Shown here one piece after another: positions 53,435-62,129 of a stretch of 64,000 nucleotides of DNA. The position numbers and the translations under genes were made by a program. The notes under the pieces are model-generated. The model was not told the origin of the DNA, did no database searches, and saw only the letters and a program-made list of their open reading frames with translations. Numbering within the stretch: the first letter of the stretch is position 1; each line of letters opens with the position of its first letter. Origin of the DNA: Pseudorhodoferax soli (GTDB taxonomy: Bacteria; Pseudomonadota; Gammaproteobacteria; Burkholderiales; Burkholderiaceae_C); assembly GCF_003337555.1 (NCBI RefSeq), contig NZ_QPJK01000004.1:533320-597319 (forward strand). The letters are read 5' to 3'.

Positions 53435-54022
53435 TCAGGGCCGCGCGGGGGCGGTGCTGCCCTGCATTCTCTGCACGGCGGCGATCCAGCCGGCGAAGGC
53501 GGCCATCTGCTTGGTGACGAAGTCGCGCGTGGTCGCATCGGTGCAGGCACCGGTCTCGGCGTCGAACTTCGCGGTCGCGCCACCGATGAAGACCTCGGGC
53601 TTGACGAGCGGCATCGCGTTGACGAACAGCAGCACCTTGCGCAGGTCGTACTGCACGCGCGCGCCGCCGAGCGGGCCGGGCGATGCGCTCACGATGGCGA
53701 CGGGCTTGCCGTCGAAGGGCTGGTCCTCGCCGCGGCTCAGCCAGTCGATCAGGTTCTTGAGGCCGCCGGGGATGCTGAAGTTGTACTCCGGCGTGGCGAT
53801 CAGCACCGCGTCGGCGGCGCGGATGCGCGTGCGCAATGCGGCCACCGGCGCCGGATAGCCATGGGCCAGCGCGTCGGCATCGAGGATCGGCACGGCGCGC
53901 CAGTCCAGCTCCTCGATGGCCATGTGGGAGGGCATGACCTCCTGTGCGAGCCGGATGGCACGGCGGTTGAGGGAGGCGCTGCGCAGGCTGCCGCAGAGCG
54001 CGACGACGTCGAGGTTCTTCAT
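53435..54022 (-). CDS. NAD(P)H-dependent FMN reductase
   Basis: 195 residues, flavodoxin-like: ALCGSLRSASLNRRAIRLAQ binds FMN phosphate, and ATPEYNFSIPGGLKNLIDWL is the family signature near residue 78. It may supply reduced flavin to a monooxygenase that makes hydroxyquinol (not in the window), or act as a quinone/chromate reductase. It lies 47 bases upstream of the dioxygenase gene on the same strand, in a run with a Bug and a Dabb protein. Confidence 0.88.
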   Translation of the reverse strand: MKNLDVVALCGSLRSASLNRRAIRLAQEVMPSHMAIEELDWRAVPILDADALAHGYPAPVAALRTRIRAADAVLIATPEYNFSIPGGLKNLIDWLSRGEDQPFDGKPVAIVSASPGPLGGARVQYDLRKVLLFVNAMPLVKPEVFIGGATAKFDAETGACTDATTRDFVTKQMAAFAGWIAAVQRMQGSTAPARP

Positions 54023-54053
54023 GGGTGGTTGGCCAGTTGGGGGAAAGAGGGGT

Positions 54054-55028
54054 TCATTCGAGCGTGATGTCGTTGTCCTTGACGACCTTGGCCCAGCGCT
54101 TCGATTCTGCGTCGATCACCTGCACGAAGTCTGCCGCCGAACCGCCGACGGGCACCAGGCCCTGCTCGGCCAGGAAGCGGCGGTAGTCGTCGGACGCCGC
54201 GATCTGCCGCGACACGTTGCCCAGCACATCGACGACCGCCTGTGGCGTGCCCTTGAGCGCGAACAGGCCGTGCCAGGAATCGCCCTCGAAGCCGGGGAAG
54301 GCCTCGGCCACCGTGGGCACCTGCGGCAGCGATTCGAGCCGGTGGGCGCTGGACACTGCGAGCGGCCGGATCTTGCCGGAGCGGATGTGCTGCAGCACGT
54401 CGGCGATGGGCGAGAACGCCGTGTCGACCCGCGCGCCGATGAGGTCGGTCACGCCGCCGTCGCGGTAGGGCACGTGGTTGAGCTTGAGCCCCGCGCTGTT
54501 GGCGAAGTAGGCCATGGACATGTGCGGCACGGTGCCCACGCCGTAGGAGGCATAGCTCACGCTGCCGGGCCGGGCCTTGGCGTCCTTGATGAGGTCGGCC
54601 GCCGTCTTGTAGGGCGACTGGCTCGACACCGAGACCACCAGCGGGATCGACAGCATGCGCGTGATGGGCACGAGGTCCTGCGCCTGGTAGGGCAGCTTCT
54701 TGTAGACGAAGGGGTTGATCGTGACGGTTCCGCTGGCGGTGTAGAGCAGCGTGTAGCCGTCTGCCGGCGCGGCAGCCACGGCCTGCGTGCCGACGATGGT
54801 CGAGGCGCCGGCCCGGTTCTCCACCACCACGGGCTGCTGCAGCTGCCTGGACACGCGGTCGCCCCAGTAGCGCGCCATCACATCGGGCGCCGTGCCCGCC
54901 GGGAACGGCACGATGACGCGGATGGGCTTGCTCGGGTAGCGGTCCTGCGCGTGCACGCAGGTGGCGGACGCGAGCAAGGCCACTGCGAGGGCCGGGCCTT
55001 GGAGGAAGCGCAGGGAGGGATGGGTCAT
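54054..55028 (-). CDS. Bug-family periplasmic receptor 8
   Basis: 324 residues. Signal MTHPSLRFLQGPALAVALLA with cleavage near VHAQ; then YPSKPIRVIVPFPAGTAPDV, VVVENRAGASTIVGTQAVA, PADGYTLL and HVPYRDGGVTDLIGARVD. The usual double Gly of FPPGG is reduced to FPAGT, and HVPYKGG is HVPYRDG. Located between the flavin reductase and the Dabb gene, it likely binds the aromatic acid that feeds the hydroxyquinol route. Confidence 0.92.
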   Translation of the reverse strand: MTHPSLRFLQGPALAVALLASATCVHAQDRYPSKPIRVIVPFPAGTAPDVMARYWGDRVSRQLQQPVVVENRAGASTIVGTQAVAAAPADGYTLLYTASGTVTINPFVYKKLPYQAQDLVPITRMLSIPLVVSVSSQSPYKTAADLIKDAKARPGSVSYASYGVGTVPHMSMAYFANSAGLKLNHVPYRDGGVTDLIGARVDTAFSPIADVLQHIRSGKIRPLAVSSAHRLESLPQVPTVAEAFPGFEGDSWHGLFALKGTPQAVVDVLGNVSRQIAASDDYRRFLAEQGLVPVGGSAADFVQVIDAESKRWAKVVKDNDITLE

Positions 55029-55091
55029 GCTTGTCTCTCGTGTTGCAGGGGCCGATGGCCGGCCCTGTGGATGAAGGCGGTTGCGCGGGAA

Positions 55092-55403
55092 TCAGGGGGC
55101 CGCAGCGCTGGCGTAGTCCACCTGGTGGCGGGCGATGCGCATGCCCTCCAGTTCCTGCCGCACCCGCAGGTGCGCGGGGTGGGTGGCGTAGGCGTCCAGC
55201 GCCTGCTGCGACTCGAACTCCGAATACAGCACCACGTCGCAGGCGTAGTCGACACCGCTGCAGTCCAGGCCGATCTCCAGCCGCGCCATGCCGGGAATGG
55301 CCCCAAGCAGGCTCTCGAACCGGCTCTTGAGGAACAGGGCCGCCTGCTGCTTGGCGGCCGGGGTGTCGCCGCGCATGTTCCACATGACGATGTGCTTGAT
55401 CAT
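55092..55403 (-). CDS. Dabb (stress-responsive A/B barrel) protein
   Basis: 103 residues: MIKHIVMWNMRGDTPAAKQQ, LEIGLDCSGVDYACDVVLYS, FESQQALDAYATHPAHLRVR. This ferredoxin-like alpha/beta barrel family includes small aromatic-binding enzymes such as polyketide cyclases. First gene of a leftward run with the Bug, flavin reductase and dioxygenase genes; divergent from a LysR gene. Confidence 0.87.
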   Translation of the reverse strand: MIKHIVMWNMRGDTPAAKQQAALFLKSRFESLLGAIPGMARLEIGLDCSGVDYACDVVLYSEFESQQALDAYATHPAHLRVRQELEGMRIARHQVDYASAAAP

Positions 55404-55447
55404 GGGCAGATGGTAGATTCGCGCCCGGCGGCAGAAAAGAGCATCTT

Positions 55448-55476
55448 CGGGAAATTCTTTCCCGCAAATCGGGAAA
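55448..55476. promoter_or_regulatory. Three CGGGAAA half-sites in the Dabb/LysR divergent gap
   Basis: CGGGAAA-TTC-TTTCCCG-CAAAT-CGGGAAA: two overlapping inverted repeats that share the middle half-site. They sit 7 bases before the LysR ATG and 45 bases before the Dabb ATG. The layout fits a LysR recognition plus activation site, with effector-dependent sliding between pairs. Confidence 0.6.
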
Positions 55477-55483
55477 GAAAGCC

Positions 55484-56398
55484 ATGGACCGTTTCGCATC
55501 GGTGGGCCTGTTCGTGCAGGTGGCCGAAACCGGCAGCCTGACCCGCGCGGCGGAGGCGCTGGGCATGTCGACCTCTGCCGCCAGCCGCCACCTGTTCGCG
55601 CTCGAGGAGCACCTGGGCGTGCGGCTGGTGCAGCGCACCACCCGGCGGCTGCAGCTGAGCGATGCGGGCACGGAGTTCTACCGGCGCACGCGGGCGTTGA
55701 TCTCCGACCTGCGCGAGGCCGAGGAAGCCGTCACCGAATCGACCGCCAACCCCACCGGCGTGCTGCGTGTGACGGCCTCGCTGTCGTTCTGCCTGCTGCA
55801 CATCGAGCCGTTGCTGCCTGCCTTCACGCGCAGCTACCCCGCGATCTCGGTGGAGGTGGTCGCAGCCAACCGCTACTACGACATCATCGACAACAACATC
55901 GACCTGGCCATCCGCACGCGCCAGTTCGAGGCGGATTCGAACATCACCATCCGCCGGCTGGCCACCACGCGGCGCATCCTCGCGGCGGCGCCGGCCTACC
56001 TGGACCGGCACGGCGTGCCGCGCACCCCGGCCGACCTGGCGCAGCACCGCATGCTGATCTACACGCACGCCATCGACCCGCACCGGCTGGACTTTCGCCA
56101 GGGCGACGCCAGGGAGGAAGTGGTGGTCAAGCCGCTGCTGGAAGCCAACGACGGCCAGATCGTGGTGCAGGCCGCGCTGTCGGGCCTGGGCATCCTGGTG
56201 CAACCCAAGTACATCGTGCAGGAGCACCTGGCCGCGGGCCGGCTGGTGGCGGTGCTGGACGACTGGGACCTGCCGCGCCTGACGATCAACTTCGCGTTCC
56301 AGAGCCGGCGGCACCTGCCCGCGAAGGTGCGGCTGTTCATGCAGGCCATGATCGACCGCTTCGAGGCGCACGGCTACGAGCGGCTCTGGACCGCCTGA
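55484..56398 (+). CDS. LysR-family regulator of the dioxygenase gene run
   Basis: 304 residues. HTH AAEALGMSTSAASRHLFALE then RLVQRTTRRLQLSDAGTEFY, of the CrgA/AaeR-like branch. Divergent from the Dabb, Bug, flavin reductase and dioxygenase genes, with a clear symmetric site between them. Stops 89 bases before the convergent next LysR gene ends. Confidence 0.9.
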   Translation: MDRFASVGLFVQVAETGSLTRAAEALGMSTSAASRHLFALEEHLGVRLVQRTTRRLQLSDAGTEFYRRTRALISDLREAEEAVTESTANPTGVLRVTASLSFCLLHIEPLLPAFTRSYPAISVEVVAANRYYDIIDNNIDLAIRTRQFEADSNITIRRLATTRRILAAAPAYLDRHGVPRTPADLAQHRMLIYTHAIDPHRLDFRQGDAREEVVVKPLLEANDGQIVVQAALSGLGILVQPKYIVQEHLAAGRLVAVLDDWDLPRLTINFAFQSRRHLPAKVRLFMQAMIDRFEAHGYERLWTA

Positions 56399-56487
56399 CC
56401 GCTGGGGGATCGGCGGGGGCGGCGCTGGGCCGGCAACTGCCCTCCGCGCGGCCGAGGCCTGCGCCGAGCCCGGCAGCCCGGCCGACC

Positions 56488-57453
56488 TCACGCCGGCATG
56501 GTGTCCGCCTGCGGCACCGGACCCCGCGCCTGCGGCACCACCGCCCCCACCCAGCCGGCCGCGGGGCCGATGCTGTGCAGCAGGTGGTCCGTGAAGGCCC
56601 GCACCTTGGCATTGGCGCGCCCGCCGGGGCGCAGCAGGTGGATGCCGCTGACCTCGGCCGGCGGCGCATCCTCCAGCTGCAGCTCCACGATGCGGCCGGC
56701 CGCCAGGTCTTCTCCGATGGCCCAGTTGGGCATCAGCGCGATGCCCAGGCCGCGCGCGGCGCACATGCGCCGCGTGTCGCAGTCGTTGCTCTCCAGCGCG
56801 AACTGCGGCGGCTGGCGCCAGTCGATGCCGGGTAGCTCGCGCCAGCCGCGCACGCTGGTGCTGTGCTGGCGGTCGATCAGCCGGTGCGCTGCCAGGTCGG
56901 CCATGCAGCGCGGCGTGCCGTGGCGGCGCAGGTAGGCCGGCGAAGCGCCCATCACGTAGCGCTGGCTGCCGATGCGCCGGCTGACCAGCGCGCTGTCGGG
57001 TTGGTCGCCGATGCGGATGACGAGGTCGAAGCGCTCGGCCACCGGGTCGACCACGCGCTCGGTCAGCTCCAGCTCCACGTTCAGGGCCGGGTAACGGTCG
57101 AACAGCGCGGGCAGGTGCGGCGCCACATGGCGCCGGCCGAAGGCGGGCACGCAGCTCACGCGCAGCAGGCCCTGCACGCTGCCGTCCAGCGCCACCACCT
57201 CGCTGCGCGTGTCCATCAGGTCGTGCAGGATCTTCAGCGCGCGCTCGTACAGCAGCGCGCCGGCCTCGGTCAGTGCCAGCGCGCGGGTGGAACGCGTCAG
57301 CAGCGGCACCTGCATCTCGCGCTCGAGTGCGTCGATCTGGCGCGCCACCGACGAGGCGGCCAGGCCGCGGCGCCGCGCCGCGGCGGAGAAGCTCTTGTCC
57401 TGCACCACGTCGACGAACAGGGACAGACTTTCGGCAAAACCCAGGGAATTCAT
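56488..57453 (-). CDS. LysR-family regulator, divergent from Bug 9/maleylacetate reductase
   Basis: 321 residues from ATG 57453. HTH AAARRRGLAASSVARQIDAL then PLLTRSTRALALTEAG, CrgA-like. Effector domain has RVVDPVAERFDLVIRIG and GLGIALMPNWAIGEDLAAGR. It faces the Bug and maleylacetate reductase operon across 100 bases and probably controls it. The convergent neighbour is a second LysR of the same branch. Confidence 0.9.
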   Translation of the reverse strand: MNSLGFAESLSLFVDVVQDKSFSAAARRRGLAASSVARQIDALEREMQVPLLTRSTRALALTEAGALLYERALKILHDLMDTRSEVVALDGSVQGLLRVSCVPAFGRRHVAPHLPALFDRYPALNVELELTERVVDPVAERFDLVIRIGDQPDSALVSRRIGSQRYVMGASPAYLRRHGTPRCMADLAAHRLIDRQHSTSVRGWRELPGIDWRQPPQFALESNDCDTRRMCAARGLGIALMPNWAIGEDLAAGRIVELQLEDAPPAEVSGIHLLRPGGRANAKVRAFTDHLLHSIGPAAGWVGAVVPQARGPVPQADTMPA

Positions 57454-57553
57454 CTGTGCACCTCGCGCAAAGGCATTTGGCCTGCGGGCGGCATTCCACC
57501 CGTGTGGCGCAAAGAATAGCATCGGCCGCTTCTTCCGATTGCCCCTTCACGCC

Positions 57554-58567
57554 ATGCACACACACGAGACAACCCGCGAGCGCGCGCGCTTTCCCGCCAC
57601 CCACCTGCGCCGGCGCCAGGCCCTGCTCGGGGCCGGCATGGCCCTGCTGCTGGCCGGCGCAGCGCCGGCGCGGGCGGAGGACTACCCCAGCCGCCTGCTC
57701 ACGCTGATCGTGCCCTTCGCGGCCGGCGGCACCGTGGACAAGGTGGCCCGCATGCTGCAGGAGCCGTTGCGCGAGCGGCTGGGCCAGCAGGTGCTGGTGG
57801 ACAACCGGGGCGGTGCCGGGGGCACCATCGGCATGGCGCAGCTGGCCAAGAGCGCGCCCGATGGCTACACGGTGGCGATGGTGTTCGACTCCTACGCGAC
57901 CGAGCAGCACATCCACCGCAAGCTGCCCTACGAGACGCTGCGCGATTTCGCCGGCGTCTCCTACGCCGTGCGCTCGCCCATGGTGCTGGTGGTGCCTGCC
58001 GCCTCCCCCCACAAGACCCTGGAGGACTACGTGGCCGCCGCGCGCCAGCGCGACGTGACCTACGCCTCGGTCGGCGCGGGCAGCTCCAACCACCTGGCGG
58101 CCGAGCTGTTCCACGAGACCGCCGGCAGCCGCGGCCTGCACGTGCCCTACAAGGGCGGCGGTCCGGCCATCGCCGACCTGCTGGGCGGCCACGTCGATTC
58201 GATGATCGCCAGCCTGCCGCTGGTGCTGTCGCACGTGCAGGCCGGCAAGCTGCGCGCACTGGCCGTCACCTCGCAAGCGCGCAGCACCGCGCTGCCCCAG
58301 GTGCCGGCCGTGGCCGAGGTGCACAAGGGCTTCGAGGTCTATTCCTGGGTGGGCATGGTGGCGCCGGCCAGGACGCCGGCACCGGTGCTGGACAAGCTCT
58401 CTGCCGCGATGACGGCCACGCTGCGCGATCCGGCGCTGGCGCGCCGGATGGCGGACAACGGCTTCGAGGTGGTGGCCGGCGACCGCGCCGCCATGGACCA
58501 GCTGGTGCAGCGCGAAAGCCAGCGCTGGGGCCAGCTCATCGCCAAGCGCAAGATCAGCGTGGAGTGA
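57554..58567 (+). CDS. Bug-family periplasmic receptor 9
   Basis: 337 residues. The long n-region (MHTHETTRERARFPATHLRR) is followed by a hydrophobic core and cleavage near ARAED. Motifs: YPSRLLTLIVPFAAGGTVD, VLVDNRGGAGGTIGMAQLAK, APDGYTV and HVPYKGGGPAIADLLGGHVD. The maleylacetate reductase gene starts 5 bases after its stop, so receptor and enzyme are co-expressed. Confidence 0.92.
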   Translation: MHTHETTRERARFPATHLRRRQALLGAGMALLLAGAAPARAEDYPSRLLTLIVPFAAGGTVDKVARMLQEPLRERLGQQVLVDNRGGAGGTIGMAQLAKSAPDGYTVAMVFDSYATEQHIHRKLPYETLRDFAGVSYAVRSPMVLVVPAASPHKTLEDYVAAARQRDVTYASVGAGSSNHLAAELFHETAGSRGLHVPYKGGGPAIADLLGGHVDSMIASLPLVLSHVQAGKLRALAVTSQARSTALPQVPAVAEVHKGFEVYSWVGMVAPARTPAPVLDKLSAAMTATLRDPALARRMADNGFEVVAGDRAAMDQLVQRESQRWGQLIAKRKISVE

Positions 58568-58572
58568 GCGCC

Positions 58573-59640
58573 ATGCCGAACCGCCCCTTCACCTACGAGA
58601 GCCGCGCCCAGCGCGTGCTGTTCGGCCCCGGCATGCTGGCGCAGGCGCCCGACGAACTGGACCGGCTCGGCGCGCGCAAGGCCCTGGTGCTGTGCACCGC
58701 GCCGCAGCGCGCCCAGGCCGAGCAGGTGGCGGCGCTGCTCGGGCCGCGCGCCGCCGGCATCTTCGACGGTGCCGTGATGCACGTGCCCATGGCCAGCGCC
58801 GAAGCCGCGCGCGCCGCGGCGGCGGCGGCCGGCGCCGACGCGCTGGTGGCCGTGGGCGGCGGCTCCACGGTGGGGCTGGCCAAGGCCATCGCACTGGTGT
58901 CGCCGCTGCCGGTGCTGGCCATCCCCACCACCTACGCCGGCTCGGAGATGACGCCCATCTACGGTCTCACCGAGAACGGCCTCAAGCGCACCGGCCGCGA
59001 CGCGCGCGTGCTGCCCCGCAGCGTGCTGTACGACCCCGAGCTCACGCTGGCGCTGCCGGTGGGCCTGTCGGTCGTGAGCGGCATCAACGCCATCGCCCAC
59101 GCGGCCGAGGGCCTGTACGCGGCCGACGGCAACCCCGTCACCAGCCTGATGGCGGCCGAAGGCATCGCCGCGCTGGGCCGCGCGCTGCCCGCGCTGCACG
59201 CCGCGCCGCACGACCTGGCCGCGCGCAGCGACGCGCTGTACGGCGCCTGGCTGTGCGGGCTGGTGCTGGGCAGCGTGGCCATGGCGCTGCACCACAAGCT
59301 GTGCCACACGCTGGGCGGCAGCTTCAACCTGCCCCACGCCGAGCTGCACACCGTGGTGCTGCCGCATGTGCTGGCCTACAACGCCGGCGCGGCGCCGCAG
59401 GCCATGCAGCGCATCGCCGCCGCGCTGGGCACGGCCGACGCAGCGCAGGGTGTACAGGCGCTGGCGCGCCGGCTGGGCGCGCCGGTGGCGCTGCGCGACA
59501 TCGGCATGCGCGAGGAAGATCTGGACAAGGCTTGCGCGCTGGCCCTGCGCGACGCCTACCCGAACCCGCGGCCGATCGAGGCCGCGCCGCTGCGTGCCTT
59601 GTTGCAGGCAGCATACGAAGGCGCGGCGCCGGCCGGCTGA
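58573..59640 (+). CDS. Maleylacetate reductase
   Basis: 355 residues, iron-type alcohol dehydrogenase fold. Reduces maleylacetate to 3-oxoadipate with NAD(P)H. VAVGGGSTVGLAKAIAL binds nucleotide, LAIPTTYAGSEMTPIYG is the family signature, and SGINAIAHAAEGLYA and HHKLCHTLGGSFNLPHAELH include the His positions that bind metal in relatives. ATG 58573 has GGAG eight bases upstream and is preferred to GTG 58564. It completes the lower hydroxyquinol path with the dioxygenase at 52.4 kb. Confidence 0.93.
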   Translation: MPNRPFTYESRAQRVLFGPGMLAQAPDELDRLGARKALVLCTAPQRAQAEQVAALLGPRAAGIFDGAVMHVPMASAEAARAAAAAAGADALVAVGGGSTVGLAKAIALVSPLPVLAIPTTYAGSEMTPIYGLTENGLKRTGRDARVLPRSVLYDPELTLALPVGLSVVSGINAIAHAAEGLYAADGNPVTSLMAAEGIAALGRALPALHAAPHDLAARSDALYGAWLCGLVLGSVAMALHHKLCHTLGGSFNLPHAELHTVVLPHVLAYNAGAAPQAMQRIAAALGTADAAQGVQALARRLGAPVALRDIGMREEDLDKACALALRDAYPNPRPIEAAPLRALLQAAYEGAAPAG

Positions 59641-59661
59641 GCCGCAGCGGCCGCCCGGCGC

Positions 59662-60447
59662 TCAGCGGCCCTGGAAGGCCGGCTTACCGCGCGCGAAGAA
59701 TGCGTCCACGCCGGTGCGGAAGTCCTCGGTGGCGGCGCAGACCTGGAACGCGGCGGACTCCGCATCGAGCTGCTCGGGCAGCGCGCGGTCGAAGCTGGCG
59801 CGCATCAGCCGGCGCAACTGCCCCAGCGCCACGGTGGGGCCGTTCGCCAGCCGCTGGGCGAGTGCCATGGCCTCGCCGGCCAGCGCATCGCCCGGCACCA
59901 CGCGGTTGACCAGCCCCATGCGTTCGGCAGCCGCGGCGTCGAGCATGTCGCCCAGCATGGCGATCTCCAGCGCGCGGCGCAGGCCGACCCAGCGCGGCAG
60001 CGCCCAGGAGGCGCCGACGTCGCAGCTGGCGCCGATGTTCACGTAGGCCAGGTTGAAGCGCGTGCCCTCGGCGGCCAGCACGAAGTCGGCCTGCAGCATC
60101 AGCGACAGACCGGCGCCGGCCGCCACGCCGTGCACCTGCGCCACGATGGGCGCGTCGATGCCGGCCAGCACCACCAGCGCCTCGTGCAGCGGGCCGATCA
60201 GCGCCTTGGCGCCGCCCTGCGGGTCGGCCTGCAGCACGGCCAGGTCGCCGCCGGCCATGAAGCCCTTGCCGGCGCCGGAGAGCAGCACGGCGCGCACGCT
60301 CTTGTCGGCAGCGATGTCCTTGGCCGCGGCGAGGAAGGCCTCGGCCATGGGCACGTCGAGCGCGTTCAGCGCGGCCGGGCGGTTGAAGCGCAGCGTGGCG
60401 ACAGCGCCTTCGCGGCCGATCTGCAGGGGGGCGTTGTCTTCGGTCAT
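59662..60447 (-). CDS. Enoyl-CoA hydratase/isomerase family protein
   Basis: 261 residues, crotonase fold: RFNRPAALNALDVPMAEAFL, GAGKGFMAGGDLAVLQ (oxyanion hole), VHGVAAGAGLSLMLQADFVL, and RMGLVNRVVP. The first catalytic Glu of hydratases is not conserved (FNLAYVNIGASCDV), while the second lies in RALEIAMLGD. Isomerase or another crotonase reaction is therefore possible. It overlaps the upstream TetR gene by four bases, so it is likely repressed by it. Confidence 0.88.
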   Translation of the reverse strand: MTEDNAPLQIGREGAVATLRFNRPAALNALDVPMAEAFLAAAKDIAADKSVRAVLLSGAGKGFMAGGDLAVLQADPQGGAKALIGPLHEALVVLAGIDAPIVAQVHGVAAGAGLSLMLQADFVLAAEGTRFNLAYVNIGASCDVGASWALPRWVGLRRALEIAMLGDMLDAAAAERMGLVNRVVPGDALAGEAMALAQRLANGPTVALGQLRRLMRASFDRALPEQLDAESAAFQVCAATEDFRTGVDAFFARGKPAFQGR

Positions 60448-61157
60448 GTGGCTGTCTTTCGTGGTGCGCGCCTACCCAACTTGGGCAAGGCAATGGAAGA
60501 AGAAGGAGCAGGCACCGGCGCCAGCACGCCGCCCAGCAGCAGCGCGATGCCCTGGTCGGCGATCTGCGTGGGTGACATGCTGCCGTCGGGCCGGTACCAG
60601 CGGCCGACCCAGCTCAGCGCGCCGGCCAGCATGAAGGCCGCGAGCTTGGGGTCGCACGGCGTGAGCGAGCCTTCGGCCACGCCCTCGGCGATCAGGCGGC
60701 GGAACTCGTGGTCGATGCCGGCCTTCAGGCGCCGCAGCTCTTTCTTGAGCGGCGGCGGCAGCGGGTCTTCGCCGATGCGGATCACGCACTGGCCGAAGTC
60801 GTCCATCACGATGGCGGCATAGCTGCGCATGCAGGCCTGCAGTTGGTCGAGCGCGCGGCCGCCGCGCTGGCGCACCTCGGCAATGCCCTCTTGCATCATG
60901 GCCAGCGCGGTGCGCACGCATTCGAGCAGGATGTCGTCCTTGCTCTTGACGTAGTAGTACAGCGTGGGCTTGCTCACATGCAGCTTCTCGGCGATGTCGT
61001 CGAGCGAGGTGGCGTGGAAGCCGCGTTCGTTGAACAGCCGCGCCGCCGTCTGCAGCACGGCCTGGCGCTTCTTCTCGCGCTGGTCCACGCGGGCGCCGCC
61101 GGCCAGCCACGGCGAGGCGATGGCCTTGGCGGTGCGGCGGCGCGGCGTGGTGCTCAT
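60444..61157 (-). CDS. TetR-family regulator
   Basis: 237 residues. HTH LQTAARLFNERGFHATSLDD then LHVSKPTLYYYVKSKDDIL, like regulators of fatty-acid or aromatic acyl-CoA catabolism. The C-terminal helical ligand domain follows. Divergent from livG across 105 bases and overlapping the enoyl-CoA hydratase gene by four bases, it probably represses both sides when an acyl-CoA is absent. Confidence 0.9.
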   Translation of the reverse strand: MSTTPRRRTAKAIASPWLAGGARVDQREKKRQAVLQTAARLFNERGFHATSLDDIAEKLHVSKPTLYYYVKSKDDILLECVRTALAMMQEGIAEVRQRGGRALDQLQACMRSYAAIVMDDFGQCVIRIGEDPLPPPLKKELRRLKAGIDHEFRRLIAEGVAEGSLTPCDPKLAAFMLAGALSWVGRWYRPDGSMSPTQIADQGIALLLGGVLAPVPAPSSSIALPKLGRRAPRKTAT

Positions 61158-61262
61158 GGCGTGGATGCGCAGGGTATTTCCCGATGCCGAGGGTTACGCG
61201 TTGTCACGAAGATCGCGCGTTACCGGCGGGTAGCAATTCTACGAACCAGTAGCCCCGCCGGC

Positions 61263-62129
61263 ATGCAGGAAGAAACCCTAGCCGCCATGCCAGCTGCCCT
61301 GTCGCCCAGCCCTGCCGAACCCGTGTTGCGCGTGGACGCGCTGACGCTGGCGTTCGGCGGCGTGAAGGCGCTCAACGGCGTGGGCTTCGACGTGCAGCCC
61401 GGCAGCATCACGGCCGTGATCGGCCCCAACGGTGCGGGCAAGACCTCGCTGTTCAACACCATCTCTGGCTTCTACCGGCCCACGGCTGGCAGCGTGCAGT
61501 TCGAAGGTGCCGACATCACCCGCGTTGCCGCGCCGAAGCGCGCCGCCATGGGCCTGGCGCGCAGCTTCCAGAACATCGCGCTGTTCCGCGGCATGACGGT
61601 GCTGGACAACATCAAGCTGGGCCGCCACGCGCACCTGAGGACGAATGTGTTCGACGCGCTGTTCTACCTGGGCCGCGCGCGCCGCGAAGAGGCCGAGCTG
61701 CGCCGCGACGTGGAGGAACGCATCATTGATTTCCTGGAGATCGACCACATCCGCCACGCCTCGGTGGCCGCCCTGCCCTACGGCCTGCAGAAGCGCGTGG
61801 AAATGGCCCGCGCACTGGCCATGCAACCCAAGGTGCTGATGCTGGACGAGCCCGTGGCCGGCATGAACCGCGAGGAGACGGAAGACATGGCGCGCTTCAT
61901 CCTCGACGTGCGGCGCGAATGGGGCATCACCGTGTTGATGGTGGAGCACGACATGGCCATGGTGATGGACCTGTCGGACCACGTGGTGGTGCTGAACTTC
62001 GGCCAGGTGATCGCGCAGGGCACGCCGCAGCAGGTGCAGGCCGATCCGGAGGTGGTGCGCGCCTACCTCGGCGCGGGCGACGTGGGCGCGTTGCGCGCCA
62101 AGCTGCGCGGCACGGCGGTCCCCGCATGA
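61263..62129 (+). CDS. livG: Branched-chain-type ABC transporter ATP-binding protein
   Basis: 288 residues. Walker A GPNGAGKTSLFN, Q-loop ARSFQNIALF, signature region LPYGLQKRVEMARAL (weaker than LSxGQ), Walker B VLMLDEPVAGM and His switch VEHDM. The LivG-specific insertion ITRVAAPKRAAMGLARSFQN is present. A second in-frame ATG is at 61287. Linked with a TetR and crotonase, the transporter more likely imports an aromatic or fatty acid than a branched-chain amino acid. Confidence 0.92.
   Translation: MQEETLAAMPAALSPSPAEPVLRVDALTLAFGGVKALNGVGFDVQPGSITAVIGPNGAGKTSLFNTISGFYRPTAGSVQFEGADITRVAAPKRAAMGLARSFQNIALFRGMTVLDNIKLGRHAHLRTNVFDALFYLGRARREEAELRRDVEERIIDFLEIDHIRHASVAALPYGLQKRVEMARALAMQPKVLMLDEPVAGMNREETEDMARFILDVRREWGITVLMVEHDMAMVMDLSDHVVVLNFGQVIAQGTPQQVQADPEVVRAYLGAGDVGALRAKLRGTAVPA

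Noticed and set aside
61158-61262. TetR operator (GTAG-N5-CTAC and near-repeat GGTTACGCG/CGCGTTACC)
   Set aside because: Four-base arms in one case and a mismatch in the other; too weak to list as a feature.
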